A stretch of 64,000 nucleotides of DNA, from NCBI RefSeq assembly GCF_005860765.1, contig NZ_VCEI01000011.1:1341819-1405818 (forward strand), in the 5' to 3' direction. A program made the translations under genes and the position numbers. The notes beneath the pieces were generated by a model that was given only the letters and a program-made list of their open reading frames with translations, was not told the origin of the DNA and searched no databases. Source of the DNA: Dyadobacter sediminis. Its GTDB lineage: Bacteria; Bacteroidota; Bacteroidia; Cytophagales; Spirosomataceae. Of the stretch, positions 34,447 through 43,311 are shown piece after piece (position 1 is the stretch's first letter; every line of letters starts with the position of its first letter).

Positions 34447-35634
34447 ATGTCTTTTTTTACAACTTCCGCGCCGATCACCATTACTTGCCACAAACGCCTC
34501 GCGCCGTATCTGGAGCAGGAAGTCAAAAACCTGGGATTTGTTATCGAGGAAGCGTTTGTAACAGGTGTCCGCATCAAGGGAACCATCAACGATTGCATCA
34601 AGCTGAATCTCAATCTTTACTGCGCCAGTCAGGTTTTGTACAGCCTGGGAAGTTTTACCGCCAGCCATCCGGATGATGTTTACAACTATGTCCTGAACGT
34701 AAATTGGGAAGACATTCTTGAAAACGAAGGTTATTTCTCAGTGACGAGCAACGTTCAGAATCCGACGATCAACAACAGCATGTTTGCCAATCTGCGCGTG
34801 AAAGATGCCATTGTAGACCGTTTCCGCGAACAGAAAGGAACGCGTCCTTCCACCGGATCCGATCTTACAGGCGCTGTTGTGCACTTGTTCTGGAAAAATG
34901 AACATGCCGAACTTTTTATGGATACTTCCGGCGATTCACTGGCGCGGCATGGTTACCGCAAAATTCCCGGGCGCGCACCGATGCTGGAAGCCCTTGCTTC
35001 GGCCACCATCCTGGCAAGCCGCTGGGACCGGGCTTCTGCTTTTATCAACCCGATGTGCGGTTCGGGAACGCTGGCGATTGAAGCCGCTTTGATTGCCACC
35101 AACAGCCGTCCGGGTTTGTTCCGCAACAACTATGCGTTCATGCACATTCAGGGGTTTGACGAAGAAATCTACTTTGCCGAACAGGATTTGCTGGACGAGC
35201 AGATTATTGAAGTTCCCGGCCTGCGGATCATCGCAACGGATTACAGCAATGTAGCCATCGCCAATGCCAAAAAGAATGCCATTGCTGCCGGCGTTGCGGA
35301 TCTGATCGAATTTGCAGTGTGTGATTTTGCCGATACCGAAGTGCCGGCTGAAAACAAAGGTGTATTTTTCATCAATCCTGAATACGGCGACCGGCTTGGA
35401 AATCTGGATGAACTGGAAGATACTTATGCGCGAATAGGCGATTTTATGAAAAAGAAATGCGGCGGCTATTTTGGCTACGTATTTACCGGAAATCTGGAAC
35501 TGGCCAAAAAAATCGGGTTAAAGGCAAAGCGCAGAATTGAATTCTATACAAGCACCATTGACTGCCGTCTGCTGGAATATGAACTGTACGAAGGCACCAG
35601 AAGAGAAATGGCAAAGGAAAACGGACTGGCATAA
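34447..35634 (+). CDS. THUMP-domain RNA methyltransferase (RlmL-like)
   Basis: 395 residues: a THUMP/ferredoxin-like N-terminus (about 1-155, CHKRLAPYLEQEVKNLGF), then a class I methyltransferase with LNPMCGSG-like motif I (AFINPMCGSGTLAIEAALIA, about 198-217), acidic IIATDYSNVAIANA and motif IV INPEYGDRLG. RlmL makes m2G2445 in 23S rRNA; here only that half exists, without the RlmK domain fused in E. coli. The catalytic motif is NPEY where NPPY is usual. ATG start; no close upstream partner. Confidence 0.88.
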   Translation: MSFFTTSAPITITCHKRLAPYLEQEVKNLGFVIEEAFVTGVRIKGTINDCIKLNLNLYCASQVLYSLGSFTASHPDDVYNYVLNVNWEDILENEGYFSVTSNVQNPTINNSMFANLRVKDAIVDRFREQKGTRPSTGSDLTGAVVHLFWKNEHAELFMDTSGDSLARHGYRKIPGRAPMLEALASATILASRWDRASAFINPMCGSGTLAIEAALIATNSRPGLFRNNYAFMHIQGFDEEIYFAEQDLLDEQIIEVPGLRIIATDYSNVAIANAKKNAIAAGVADLIEFAVCDFADTEVPAENKGVFFINPEYGDRLGNLDELEDTYARIGDFMKKKCGGYFGYVFTGNLELAKKIGLKAKRRIEFYTSTIDCRLLEYELYEGTRREMAKENGLA

Positions 35635-35673
35635 TATTTTTTGATTATCATTCAGAATCAAAATTCTGAACTC

Positions 35674-35853
35674 ATGAAACAGTCACAATCGGGAAACGGG
35701 CAACAAAGCCAAAGTTCCCAAACCAGAACTGAAAACAAGGATAATCTGGACAGCAGACATCAGGAAGAAGAAACTGTAAAAGGCGATCATATTACGCATA
35801 ACAAACAAGAACAACATAGTTCCGGTAAAAGCCAGAAACAGCAGCAGAGCTAA
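35674..35853 (+). CDS. Small hydrophilic Gln/Ser/Lys-rich protein, unknown
   Basis: 59 residues from the ATG at 35674. The composition is almost entirely Gln, Ser, Lys, Glu, Asp, His and Asn, with no hydrophobic core, so it should be disordered. It lies 39 bp after the methyltransferase and ends with a good terminator, which supports a real transcript. Similar low-complexity stress proteins exist in Cytophagales, but I cannot assign a family. Confidence 0.5.
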   Translation: MKQSQSGNGQQSQSSQTRTENKDNLDSRHQEEETVKGDHITHNKQEQHSSGKSQKQQQS

Positions 35854-35887
35854 GGTCAGGCTTTACATTTCGGAGTTGATTATTTAA

Positions 35888-35926
35888 AAGAACCGGGCAA
35901 GAACATTCACTGTCCGGTTCTTTTTG
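35888..35926 (+). terminator. Terminator after the Gln-rich small gene
   Basis: A 9-bp stem AAGAACCGG/CCGGTTCTT with a 17-nt loop, then TTTTG, 35 bp past the stop. Confidence 0.85.
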
Positions 35927-36002
35927 TAAAATCTTTAAATCAGAACAGAATCAACAATCCAGTACTCTACTTTCACATCTCACATCTCATTTTGTAAAAA
36001 AC

Positions 36003-36728
36003 ATGATCGTCAATTATCAGGAAAAAGGCTGGCAGATTATTTCACAACGTGCACATGGCTTGCTAGCCGGACAATTCTGCTTCTACTGGAAAAATGACAT
36101 GCGCCCGGAACGCTGGCTGGAAACGATTATTGCTACCACAGAACATGACGATGCATTCAACGAATTTGTGAATGACGATAACCTGATCAATGAGAACGGC
36201 GGGCCGATCAATTTTAAAATGCGTGTGTTTGAAGAGGCAAAATGCGATGAACTGCTGCAACTTGCGTTATCCAAAAGTCGTTATATCGCCTTGCTGACTT
36301 CACGCCATATTCAGTTTTTATACCAGCATTCGGATCAGAAAGATGCAAGGGAATTTTGTAAAATGCTGGAAAAATGGGACCGCAAATGGCTGAAAGAAAC
36401 AGGCTTGAAAAAAGAGGAAATTACATGGGCTTACGCTGTTCTGGAATGGTGCGACGCACTTTCGCTATTGATTTGCCAGCAGCTGATCCAGCCGGAAAAC
36501 AGAAAAATTGAAATCAGCGGCGGTCCGGACAATCTGCAGTATCAGTTATGGTCCAAGAATGAATCCGAGCTTACAATTGAGCCCTGGCCTTTTATAAAGG
36601 ACAGCTTCACCATTACTTACGAATCGAAACTGGTTTCCAAACTGACCTTTAAAGATGTGAAGGAATTCAGGGAAGATCTGAAAGATGCGCCTTTGACGAT
36701 ACACACCTTTCAGATTTCCAGACGTTGA
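36003..36728 (+). CDS. DUF3891 family protein
   Basis: 241 residues. The opening MIVNYQEKGWQIISQRAHGL, then LLAGQFCFYW, is typical of the DUF3891 family; a conserved TEHDDAFNEF follows at about 42-51, and WAYAVLEWCDALSLLICQQL near 140-159. His and Asp residues in the first and second motifs could bind a metal, as in HD-type proteins; this is speculation. No signal peptide. Two tandem CACATCT heptamers lie just before its ATG (35974-35987). Its stop is 2 bp from the convergent treZ stop. Confidence 0.8.
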   Translation: MIVNYQEKGWQIISQRAHGLLAGQFCFYWKNDMRPERWLETIIATTEHDDAFNEFVNDDNLINENGGPINFKMRVFEEAKCDELLQLALSKSRYIALLTSRHIQFLYQHSDQKDAREFCKMLEKWDRKWLKETGLKKEEITWAYAVLEWCDALSLLICQQLIQPENRKIEISGGPDNLQYQLWSKNESELTIEPWPFIKDSFTITYESKLVSKLTFKDVKEFREDLKDAPLTIHTFQISRR

Positions 36729-36730
36729 CT

Positions 36731-38569
36731 TTATATGCCGGAAAACAATGTGAATGATTCCGGCTGCACATTTACAGCATTGGCATCTTCGTTGTCCGGC
36801 AAGGTTCCCAAGCCGTTCCATTCTTCATCCGACGACGCGATCAGCTTCTGCCACTGACTTACAGCTTCCGGCAAAATAACCGAACGAACGGACTTTGAAA
36901 AGTTGAGAACCCCGGCAACATGCGTATCTCCGGACCAGCGGTGAATAATGATTGTTTCTTCTTCAGGATTTGCCTCCACTTCAATGGCATTTCTGTCCGG
37001 GCTGTTCAGTGCCGGCATTTCTTTTCTCAGCTCAATCAGTTTTTTGTAATACCGGAACATGGTCTGATGACTTTCTTTTTCCAGTAATTCCCACTGAAGC
37101 TTCGAGTTGTTGAAGGTTTCTTCCGAAACCGGGTCCGGTGCTTCACCTTCCAGATGAAAGGCTGCGAATTCGCTTTTTCTTCCTTTTCTCACTGCTTCTG
37201 CCAGTTCCTGATCGGTATGGCTCACAAAGTACTGGAACGGGTTGCTTTCGCTCCACTCCTCGCCCATAAAGAAAAACGGCTGATACGGACTAACGATCAC
37301 AGCGCCGGCCAGCAGTTTCTGCATTTCATAACTTACAAGCTGGCTCGTTCTTTCGCCAAGCATGCGGTTGCCGACATGATCATGGTTCTGTGAAAAAACC
37401 ACAAACTGGCTGCCCGGATTTCCTTCTGCTTTTACTCCGAACTTCCTTTTGCGGTGTTCCGAAAATATTCCGTCAAATACATATGCGTCTTTGTACGATT
37501 TGGCAAGCGAAGTAATGGGTTCAAAATCAGAATAATAACCATTTCGTTCCTGACCGGACGAAACGCGCAGCGCATGATGAAACTCATCAATCCACTGTGC
37601 ATCCATTCCGTAGCCGCCTTTTGAGACCGGATTGATGAACCGCGTATCATTCAGATCCATTTCCACAATCAGGTAATGCGTTTTTCCGGATTCTTCCATG
37701 TATTCGTCCAGCCTCGTCCTGATTTCTTCCAGCAGATGCACCGGACTGAAATCCTTGATGGCATGAACGGCATCCATACGCAGCGCGTCGATATGAAAAT
37801 CGCGGAACCACATCAGCGCATTTTCGATGAAATATTGTCTTACGCCATCGCACCACGCGTCATCGAAGTTGATGGCATTTCCCCACGGCGTATTGTATTT
37901 ATCCGTAAAGTAAGGTCCGTACTGTGAAAGAACGTTTCCTTCCGGCCCGATATGGTTGTAAACAACATCCAGAATAACAGCCAGTCCTTTGCGGTGACAG
38001 GCATCCACCAATTGCTGAAGACCTATTGCGCCGCCATAGGAATCCTGCACACAATAAGGAAAAACACCGTCGTAGCCCCAGTTTCTGCCGCCGGCAAATT
38101 GTGAAACCGGCATGATTTCAATGGCTGTGATACCCAGTTCTACCAAATGATCCAGCTTTTCCTCCATCGCCGCAAACGTACCTTCCGGTGTGAAAGTGCC
38201 GGTATGCAGTTCGTAGGTGATATAATCTTTGAGAAATGGATTTTCCCAGTCATGGTCATGCCATTTGTACGCCTGAATGTCAATGGCCTCCGATGGACCA
38301 TGAACACCTTCCGGCTGCGAAAGCGTTGCCGGATCGGGAAGCGGATCTTTTCCGTCTATGATAAAATGGTACAGATCACCGGGCCGTACGCGTTCGGTTT
38401 CCAGCTGCCAGTAACCGTAACTTTCTTTCCGAAGCGGTAGTTTCAGTTCTTTATTAACAAGCTGGATTTGTACCTGCTCTGCTTCCGGTGCCCATACAGC
38501 TATGGTTGCCTGTCCATCTTCATCAAACCTAACTCCGGGTATTTTATATAGTAATTGCTCTGAATTCAT
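36731..38569 (-). CDS. treZ: Malto-oligosyltrehalose trehalohydrolase
   Basis: 612 residues from the ATG at 38569 (MNSEQLLYKIPGVRF); the frame runs into glgX further up. An N-terminal CBM48-like domain (WAPEAEQVQIQLV) precedes the GH13 barrel. YELHTGTFTPEGTF and GRNWGYDGVFPYCVQ are TreZ signatures; the nucleophile Asp is in LRMDAVHAI, the acid Glu in LIVEMDLND and the third acid in QNHDHVGNR. It releases trehalose from the end of maltooligosyl-trehalose. TreY, which makes that substrate, is not in the window. The gene starts 1 bp after the glgX stop, so the pair is one operon. Confidence 0.93.
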   Translation of the reverse strand: MNSEQLLYKIPGVRFDEDGQATIAVWAPEAEQVQIQLVNKELKLPLRKESYGYWQLETERVRPGDLYHFIIDGKDPLPDPATLSQPEGVHGPSEAIDIQAYKWHDHDWENPFLKDYITYELHTGTFTPEGTFAAMEEKLDHLVELGITAIEIMPVSQFAGGRNWGYDGVFPYCVQDSYGGAIGLQQLVDACHRKGLAVILDVVYNHIGPEGNVLSQYGPYFTDKYNTPWGNAINFDDAWCDGVRQYFIENALMWFRDFHIDALRMDAVHAIKDFSPVHLLEEIRTRLDEYMEESGKTHYLIVEMDLNDTRFINPVSKGGYGMDAQWIDEFHHALRVSSGQERNGYYSDFEPITSLAKSYKDAYVFDGIFSEHRKRKFGVKAEGNPGSQFVVFSQNHDHVGNRMLGERTSQLVSYEMQKLLAGAVIVSPYQPFFFMGEEWSESNPFQYFVSHTDQELAEAVRKGRKSEFAAFHLEGEAPDPVSEETFNNSKLQWELLEKESHQTMFRYYKKLIELRKEMPALNSPDRNAIEVEANPEEETIIIHRWSGDTHVAGVLNFSKSVRSVILPEAVSQWQKLIASSDEEWNGLGTLPDNEDANAVNVQPESFTLFSGI

Positions 38570-38570
38570 T

Positions 38571-40739
38571 TTAAAACAAGATATTTTTAAAAACCATAAC
38601 GGATCTGCTGTCAACGGTCACTTCTGCACCTGCATGAAATACCGGCCCGTTCTCATCGATTGTTCCTTCACTGGTATCAATCACTTTATGCCATTCCTGA
38701 CCGTATTTTTCAGGAGGCAAAACATACGTAACGGGTTCGTAATGCGCATTGAAAACCAGATAGAAATTGTCATCGTAAATAGGTTCACCTTTTTTATTTA
38801 CGTGGCGGATTCCTTTGCCGTTCAGGTAAATTCCAAGCGATTTGGCATAATCATGGTTCCAGTTTTCGTCGGGCATCTCTGTACCTTCAGGCAGAAACCA
38901 GGCGATGTCTTCGAGTCCGACTCCTTTGATCGGCAAACCTCTGAACCAGTCTTTACGCCGGAACGAACGGTGTGCTTTACTGAATGCAACCAGTTTCTGT
39001 GAAAACTCAAGTAGTTTCGTATCCACATGTTCCCAGTTAAGCCACGAAATCTCATTATCCTGGCAGTAAGCATTGTTATTTCCTTGCTGGGTACGTCCCC
39101 ATTCGTCACCGGCGACAAGCATCGGAACGCCTTGGGACAAGAAAAGTGTAGTCAGGAAATTTCGTTTCTGCTTGTTTCTCAGTTCAATAATTCCGGGATC
39201 GTCCGTCGGGCCTTCCACGCCGCAGTTCCATGAACGGTTATGACTGTCGCCATCCATATTGTTTTCGCCATTTGCAATGTTACGCTTTTCATTATACGAA
39301 ACCAGATCATTAAGGGTAAATCCGTCATGTGCCGTAATGAAATTGATACTTGCCGTCGGGCGTCTGTATTCCCCTTTGTAAAGATCTGAGCTTCCTGTAA
39401 AGCGTTCTGCAAATTCGGCAAGCATGCTGTCTGCTCCGCGCCAGAAATCCCGCATACAATCGCGGTACAGTCCGTTCCATTCCGCCCAGCCGATCGGGAA
39501 TTTACCGACCTGGTATCCGTTATGGCCAACGTCCCACGGTTCGGCAATCAGTTTTACCTGCGAAATAATCGGGTCCTGATGTATAATATCGAAGAAAGCA
39601 CTCAGTCGGTCCACTTCATGTAGCTCTCTGGCCAGCGTGGATGCAAGGTCAAAACGGAATCCGTCCACATGCATTTCCGTGATCCAGTAACGCAGACTGT
39701 CCATAATCAGGCGCAGAACGCTCGGAAGCCTTGCATTGAGCGTGTTTCCGGTACCGGTATAATCCATGTAATAGCGTCCGTCCAAAAGCCGGTAATAGGA
39801 TGCATTGTCAACACCTTTGAACGAAAGTGTCGGGCCCATGTGGTTTCCTTCACCGGTATGGTTGTAAACTACATCCAAAATAACTTCAATTCCGGCCTTG
39901 TGAAGTTCTTTCACCATGTTTTTAAATTCCAGCACCTGATCGCCGTGTGTTCCGGAACTGCTGTAGCGTACATCCGGCGAGAAAAAGCCGATGGAATTGT
40001 ATCCCCAGTAATTGGTAAGTTCGCGTTCTTTCAGATGGCGGTCTGCAATGAAATGATGCACCGGCATCAGCTCAACGGCATTTACACCCAGATTCTTAAG
40101 ATATGCAATCGTGGCCGGATGGCCCATGGCTGCGTAAGAACCTCTGATTTCTTCGGGTATTTCCGGGTTCAGGTACGTAAAACCTTTTACATGGGTTTCA
40201 TAAATGATGGTGTCATGGTACGGAATATTGGGCGACTGTACACCTTCCCAGTCAAATTCCGGGTCCACAACAACCGATTTTGGAATATAAGGTGCACTGT
40301 CCAGTTTACTGTAACTCAGATCTTCGTTCTCATCTCCGATGACATAGCCAAAAAGCGCATCGTGCCACTGGATTGTTCCCGAAATGGCTTTTGCATACGG
40401 ATCAATCAATAATTTATTCGGGTTAAAGCGGTGGCCTTGTTCGGGTTCAAACGACCCGTGTACGCGGTAACCGTACAATTGTCCGGGTTTGAGGCCCGGC
40501 ACATAAACATGCCATACGTGATGCGAGACTTCCCCAATTTCAATTTTAATATTCTCAGACAGGCTTTCCGGGCTATCAAACAGACACAAATCCACGCCAG
40601 TCGCATTTTCTGAATACAAGGCAAAGTTCACTCCGATACCGTCATATGTTGCGCCTAAGGGGTAAGGTTGCCCGGGGTAAACAATTACATTGTCCAGTAC
40701 GGATTGGTCAACTACTTTCTTGTTAGAAATTTTTCTCAT
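38571..40739 (-). CDS. glgX: Glycogen debranching enzyme (isoamylase type)
   Basis: 722 residues, GH13 with an N-terminal CBM48 domain (PLGATYDGIGVNFALYSENA). Catalytic residues occur in GFRFDLAST (Asp), KLIAEPWDVG (Glu) and ITAHDGFTLND (Asp). It cuts alpha-1,6 branches of glycogen or malto-dextrins and feeds linear chains to TreY/TreZ. It is first gene of the two-gene glgX-treZ operon. ATG start; no promoter motif recognised in the 187-bp divergent gap. Confidence 0.94.
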   Translation of the reverse strand: MRKISNKKVVDQSVLDNVIVYPGQPYPLGATYDGIGVNFALYSENATGVDLCLFDSPESLSENIKIEIGEVSHHVWHVYVPGLKPGQLYGYRVHGSFEPEQGHRFNPNKLLIDPYAKAISGTIQWHDALFGYVIGDENEDLSYSKLDSAPYIPKSVVVDPEFDWEGVQSPNIPYHDTIIYETHVKGFTYLNPEIPEEIRGSYAAMGHPATIAYLKNLGVNAVELMPVHHFIADRHLKERELTNYWGYNSIGFFSPDVRYSSSGTHGDQVLEFKNMVKELHKAGIEVILDVVYNHTGEGNHMGPTLSFKGVDNASYYRLLDGRYYMDYTGTGNTLNARLPSVLRLIMDSLRYWITEMHVDGFRFDLASTLARELHEVDRLSAFFDIIHQDPIISQVKLIAEPWDVGHNGYQVGKFPIGWAEWNGLYRDCMRDFWRGADSMLAEFAERFTGSSDLYKGEYRRPTASINFITAHDGFTLNDLVSYNEKRNIANGENNMDGDSHNRSWNCGVEGPTDDPGIIELRNKQKRNFLTTLFLSQGVPMLVAGDEWGRTQQGNNNAYCQDNEISWLNWEHVDTKLLEFSQKLVAFSKAHRSFRRKDWFRGLPIKGVGLEDIAWFLPEGTEMPDENWNHDYAKSLGIYLNGKGIRHVNKKGEPIYDDNFYLVFNAHYEPVTYVLPPEKYGQEWHKVIDTSEGTIDENGPVFHAGAEVTVDSRSVMVFKNILF

Positions 40740-40926
40740 TTTATATCATTTTAATCCCAAAAAAACGATTTCGACAACGTGTCTAAATCTGCTTTTCCAA
40801 ATAGCTTGCTCACTTTAATCATGAGCGAAAATTCTTTGAGTACACCTTTTGCTATAAAATTATGCCAACGGTCGGAAAAGATCGCAGGGAAGAAATTCCA
40901 CAATCACCTAACAACTAATTGGAAAA

Positions 40927-41145
40927 ATGAATCAGGAAATACAGGAAGCACTCAAATTGTTCAGAGTAGCCAATCCGCTCATGCTGTCGCACTTGCCCGA
41001 ATGCACTGAAGATGATTACCATAATGCAACGGAATTACTTGCAGAACACGGACTGGCAAATGTCCACAAATCCGAGATTACACTTAAAAACAGAACCGCA
41101 AGCCTTACAGAAGAAGGAGAACAAGCCTTGCAGTCCATGAACTAG
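40927..41145 (+). CDS. Small protein, unknown
   Basis: 72 residues, hydrophilic and mostly helical in character, with an end TASLTEEGEQALQSMN that resembles the closing helix and wing of small winged-helix proteins. No recognised family. It stands 20 bp before a second small gene, and the two probably form an operon divergent from glgX. Confidence 0.55.
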   Translation: MNQEIQEALKLFRVANPLMLSHLPECTEDDYHNATELLAEHGLANVHKSEITLKNRTASLTEEGEQALQSMN

Positions 41146-41164
41146 CCACATAACCCCATTTCAC

Positions 41165-41434
41165 ATGCCCGTTCCAACCAACCTTTCAGAAGATCTTCTT
41201 TCGGAAATGTACCTGTTTCTTGAAGAAGTAAGTGAAGTCAACGAAGATACCGAATATAATCCTTCCAAAGAATATCTTGTCAAGGCCATCCAGCAACTTG
41301 TCAGGGAAAAAGGACTTACTTCCATTGATGAGGATTTTGAAACGCCTTTCGTTCATCCGATGATCACGATCCAGAAATGGGTGGAGGAGTTAAAAACCGC
41401 TGTCAAAGAAACTTTACTGAAAAACCCGCATTAA
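41165..41434 (+). CDS. Small acidic protein, unknown
   Basis: 89 residues, rich in Glu and predicted helical (LLSEMYLFLEEVSEVNED, ITIQKWVEELKTAVKETL). No family recognised. It follows the 72-residue gene by 20 bp. The next 263 bp up to the kinase contain no gene. Confidence 0.55.
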   Translation: MPVPTNLSEDLLSEMYLFLEEVSEVNEDTEYNPSKEYLVKAIQQLVREKGLTSIDEDFETPFVHPMITIQKWVEELKTAVKETLLKNPH

Positions 41435-41697
41435 TCAGGCACAATGCAGCATCCGCTAAAATGCCCTGGATCGATGTTTTTTGGTATGGTTTTTATGGAA
41501 TTTTGAATGGTTCCAAATAGATTCGGAACGGAAATATCCTGGTTTCAAGAAATCGAATTTACTGCACCTGGTTAGCAAGGTTCATACGGGCTGGGCAAAT
41601 TTTGCATTTTACTTAGTATGAAAGCTCCGGGATTTGCTACTTTCGCACTTTATCGCAGTCATCGATTTCAAGAAATTAGCATTTTTACCAACAATTT

Positions 41698-43281
41698 ATG
41701 ATTCTGATTGTCGACGACAGGCCGGAAAACATTCTTCCTTTAAAAAAGATACTTGAACTGCACCAATTCAAAACGGATAGTGCAGGTTCAGGTGAAGAAG
41801 CATTAAAAAAGATCCTGAACCAAAGCTACTCCGTAATCATCATGGATGTGCAGATGCCCGGTATGGACGGGTTTGAAGTAGCAGAAGCCATTTCAGGGTT
41901 CAGCAAGGCAAAAGACACACCGATCATTTTTCTATCAGCGGTAAATAAGGAGAAGAAATTCATTACAAAGGGCTATTCCTCAGGCGGTATCGACTACCTT
42001 ACAAAACCGGTTGATCCCGATATCCTGCTGCTGAAAGTCAAAACGTTCAACAAGCTTTTCCAGCAGCAGCAGGAACTTAAGGCCATCCAGCATTCGCTTC
42101 AGAATGAAATCGAGATCCGTAAAAATGCGCAGGAAGAACTTGCATTCCGGATGCATGAACTGCGTTTTATACTGGAATCCCTGCCCCAGATTGCGTTTAC
42201 CGTCAACGTGGAAGGCAATATTGATTTTGTGAACGAACATTGGTTTCAATTTTCGTCCCTGGCCAGCGTATTTCCTGAAATGCACCCCGAAGACTATTTC
42301 ACAGAACGTTGGTCTGAGCACTTTGCTGCCGGACAGGAATTTACACGTGAAGCCAGACTTAAGGCCCTTGAATCTGCCGAATACAAATATTTCTTGCTTA
42401 AAATCATTCCGATTGTCCAGAATGGAGCCATTGTGCGGTGGGTGGGAACATTCACCGATATTCATGAACAGAAAATGGCGAACGAACTGCTGGAACACAA
42501 AGTGGAATTGCGTACGCGCGAGCTGCTGGACAAAAATACCGAACTGGAAACCACCAATCATGAACTTCAGCAGTTTGCATGGGTCGTGTCCCACGACCTT
42601 AAAGAACCGCTCAGGAAAATTCAGACGTTTAACCATCTGATCAAGGAAAAATTTCTGACCGGGAATGAAGAAGCCATTTCTCTCCTGAACCGCTCGATCA
42701 ACTCCTCGGCAAGAATGTCGCGGCTGATCACCGATCTGCTGGAATATTCCAGGCTTTCTGTTAAAGCAAACTTTCAACAAACTGACCTTAACTTCCTGAT
42801 TGAAGAGATTTTACTGGACTTTGATGAAGTTATTGAAGAGAAAAATGCATTGGTTCAGGTTCATCCGTTACCTATTATAGATACCATTCCGAGCCAGATC
42901 AGACAAGTATTTCAAAACCTGATCGGCAATGCCCTTAAGTTTTCCAAACCGGGAACGCCACCCTTGATCACGATCTCGTCGGAATTCATTGAATTCAAAG
43001 AAATGGCCGGGCCTGCGGTAACAAACGGAAATTTCTGCCGGATTGTCATCGCCGATAACGGGATCGGGTTTGATGAAAAATTTCTGGACCGGATATTTGT
43101 GATCTTTCAGCGGCTTAACAACATCAGCACATACGAAGGGACCGGCATCGGACTTGCGATTGCAAAGAAAATTATGGAGAAACACAACGGTCTGATTTCT
43201 GCCCGAAGCATGGAAAACGAAGGTTCACAGTTTATCCTCGTACTGCCGCTGGTTCAGGAAAATGACATCACCGAACCTTAA
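41698..43281 (+). CDS. Receiver-PAS histidine kinase
   Basis: 527 residues, cytosolic. An N-terminal receiver at about 1-120 (phospho-Asp in VIIMDVQMPGMDG) is followed by a coiled linker, a PAS domain at about 150-265 (LPQIAFTVNVEGNIDFVNEHW), HisKA (FAWVVSHDLKEPLRKI, His299) and HATPase_c (NLIGNALKFSK, DNGIGFDEKFLDRIF, GTGIGLAIAKK). The receiver at the front means another kinase, probably the large one encoded 30 bp downstream, may control it. ATG start. It heads a five-gene signalling run. Confidence 0.92.
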   Translation: MILIVDDRPENILPLKKILELHQFKTDSAGSGEEALKKILNQSYSVIIMDVQMPGMDGFEVAEAISGFSKAKDTPIIFLSAVNKEKKFITKGYSSGGIDYLTKPVDPDILLLKVKTFNKLFQQQQELKAIQHSLQNEIEIRKNAQEELAFRMHELRFILESLPQIAFTVNVEGNIDFVNEHWFQFSSLASVFPEMHPEDYFTERWSEHFAAGQEFTREARLKALESAEYKYFLLKIIPIVQNGAIVRWVGTFTDIHEQKMANELLEHKVELRTRELLDKNTELETTNHELQQFAWVVSHDLKEPLRKIQTFNHLIKEKFLTGNEEAISLLNRSINSSARMSRLITDLLEYSRLSVKANFQQTDLNFLIEEILLDFDEVIEEKNALVQVHPLPIIDTIPSQIRQVFQNLIGNALKFSKPGTPPLITISSEFIEFKEMAGPAVTNGNFCRIVIADNGIGFDEKFLDRIFVIFQRLNNISTYEGTGIGLAIAKKIMEKHNGLISARSMENEGSQFILVLPLVQENDITEP

Positions 43282-43311
43282 ATCAAATTGAAATTCAGCA
43301 TTACAGTACCT

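Noticed and set aside
36731-38569. treZ as a glycogen branching enzyme (glgB)
   Set aside because: The YELHTGTFTPEGTF and GRNWGYDGVFPY motifs are of the trehalohydrolase; the branching-enzyme pattern around the catalytic Asp and Glu differs.
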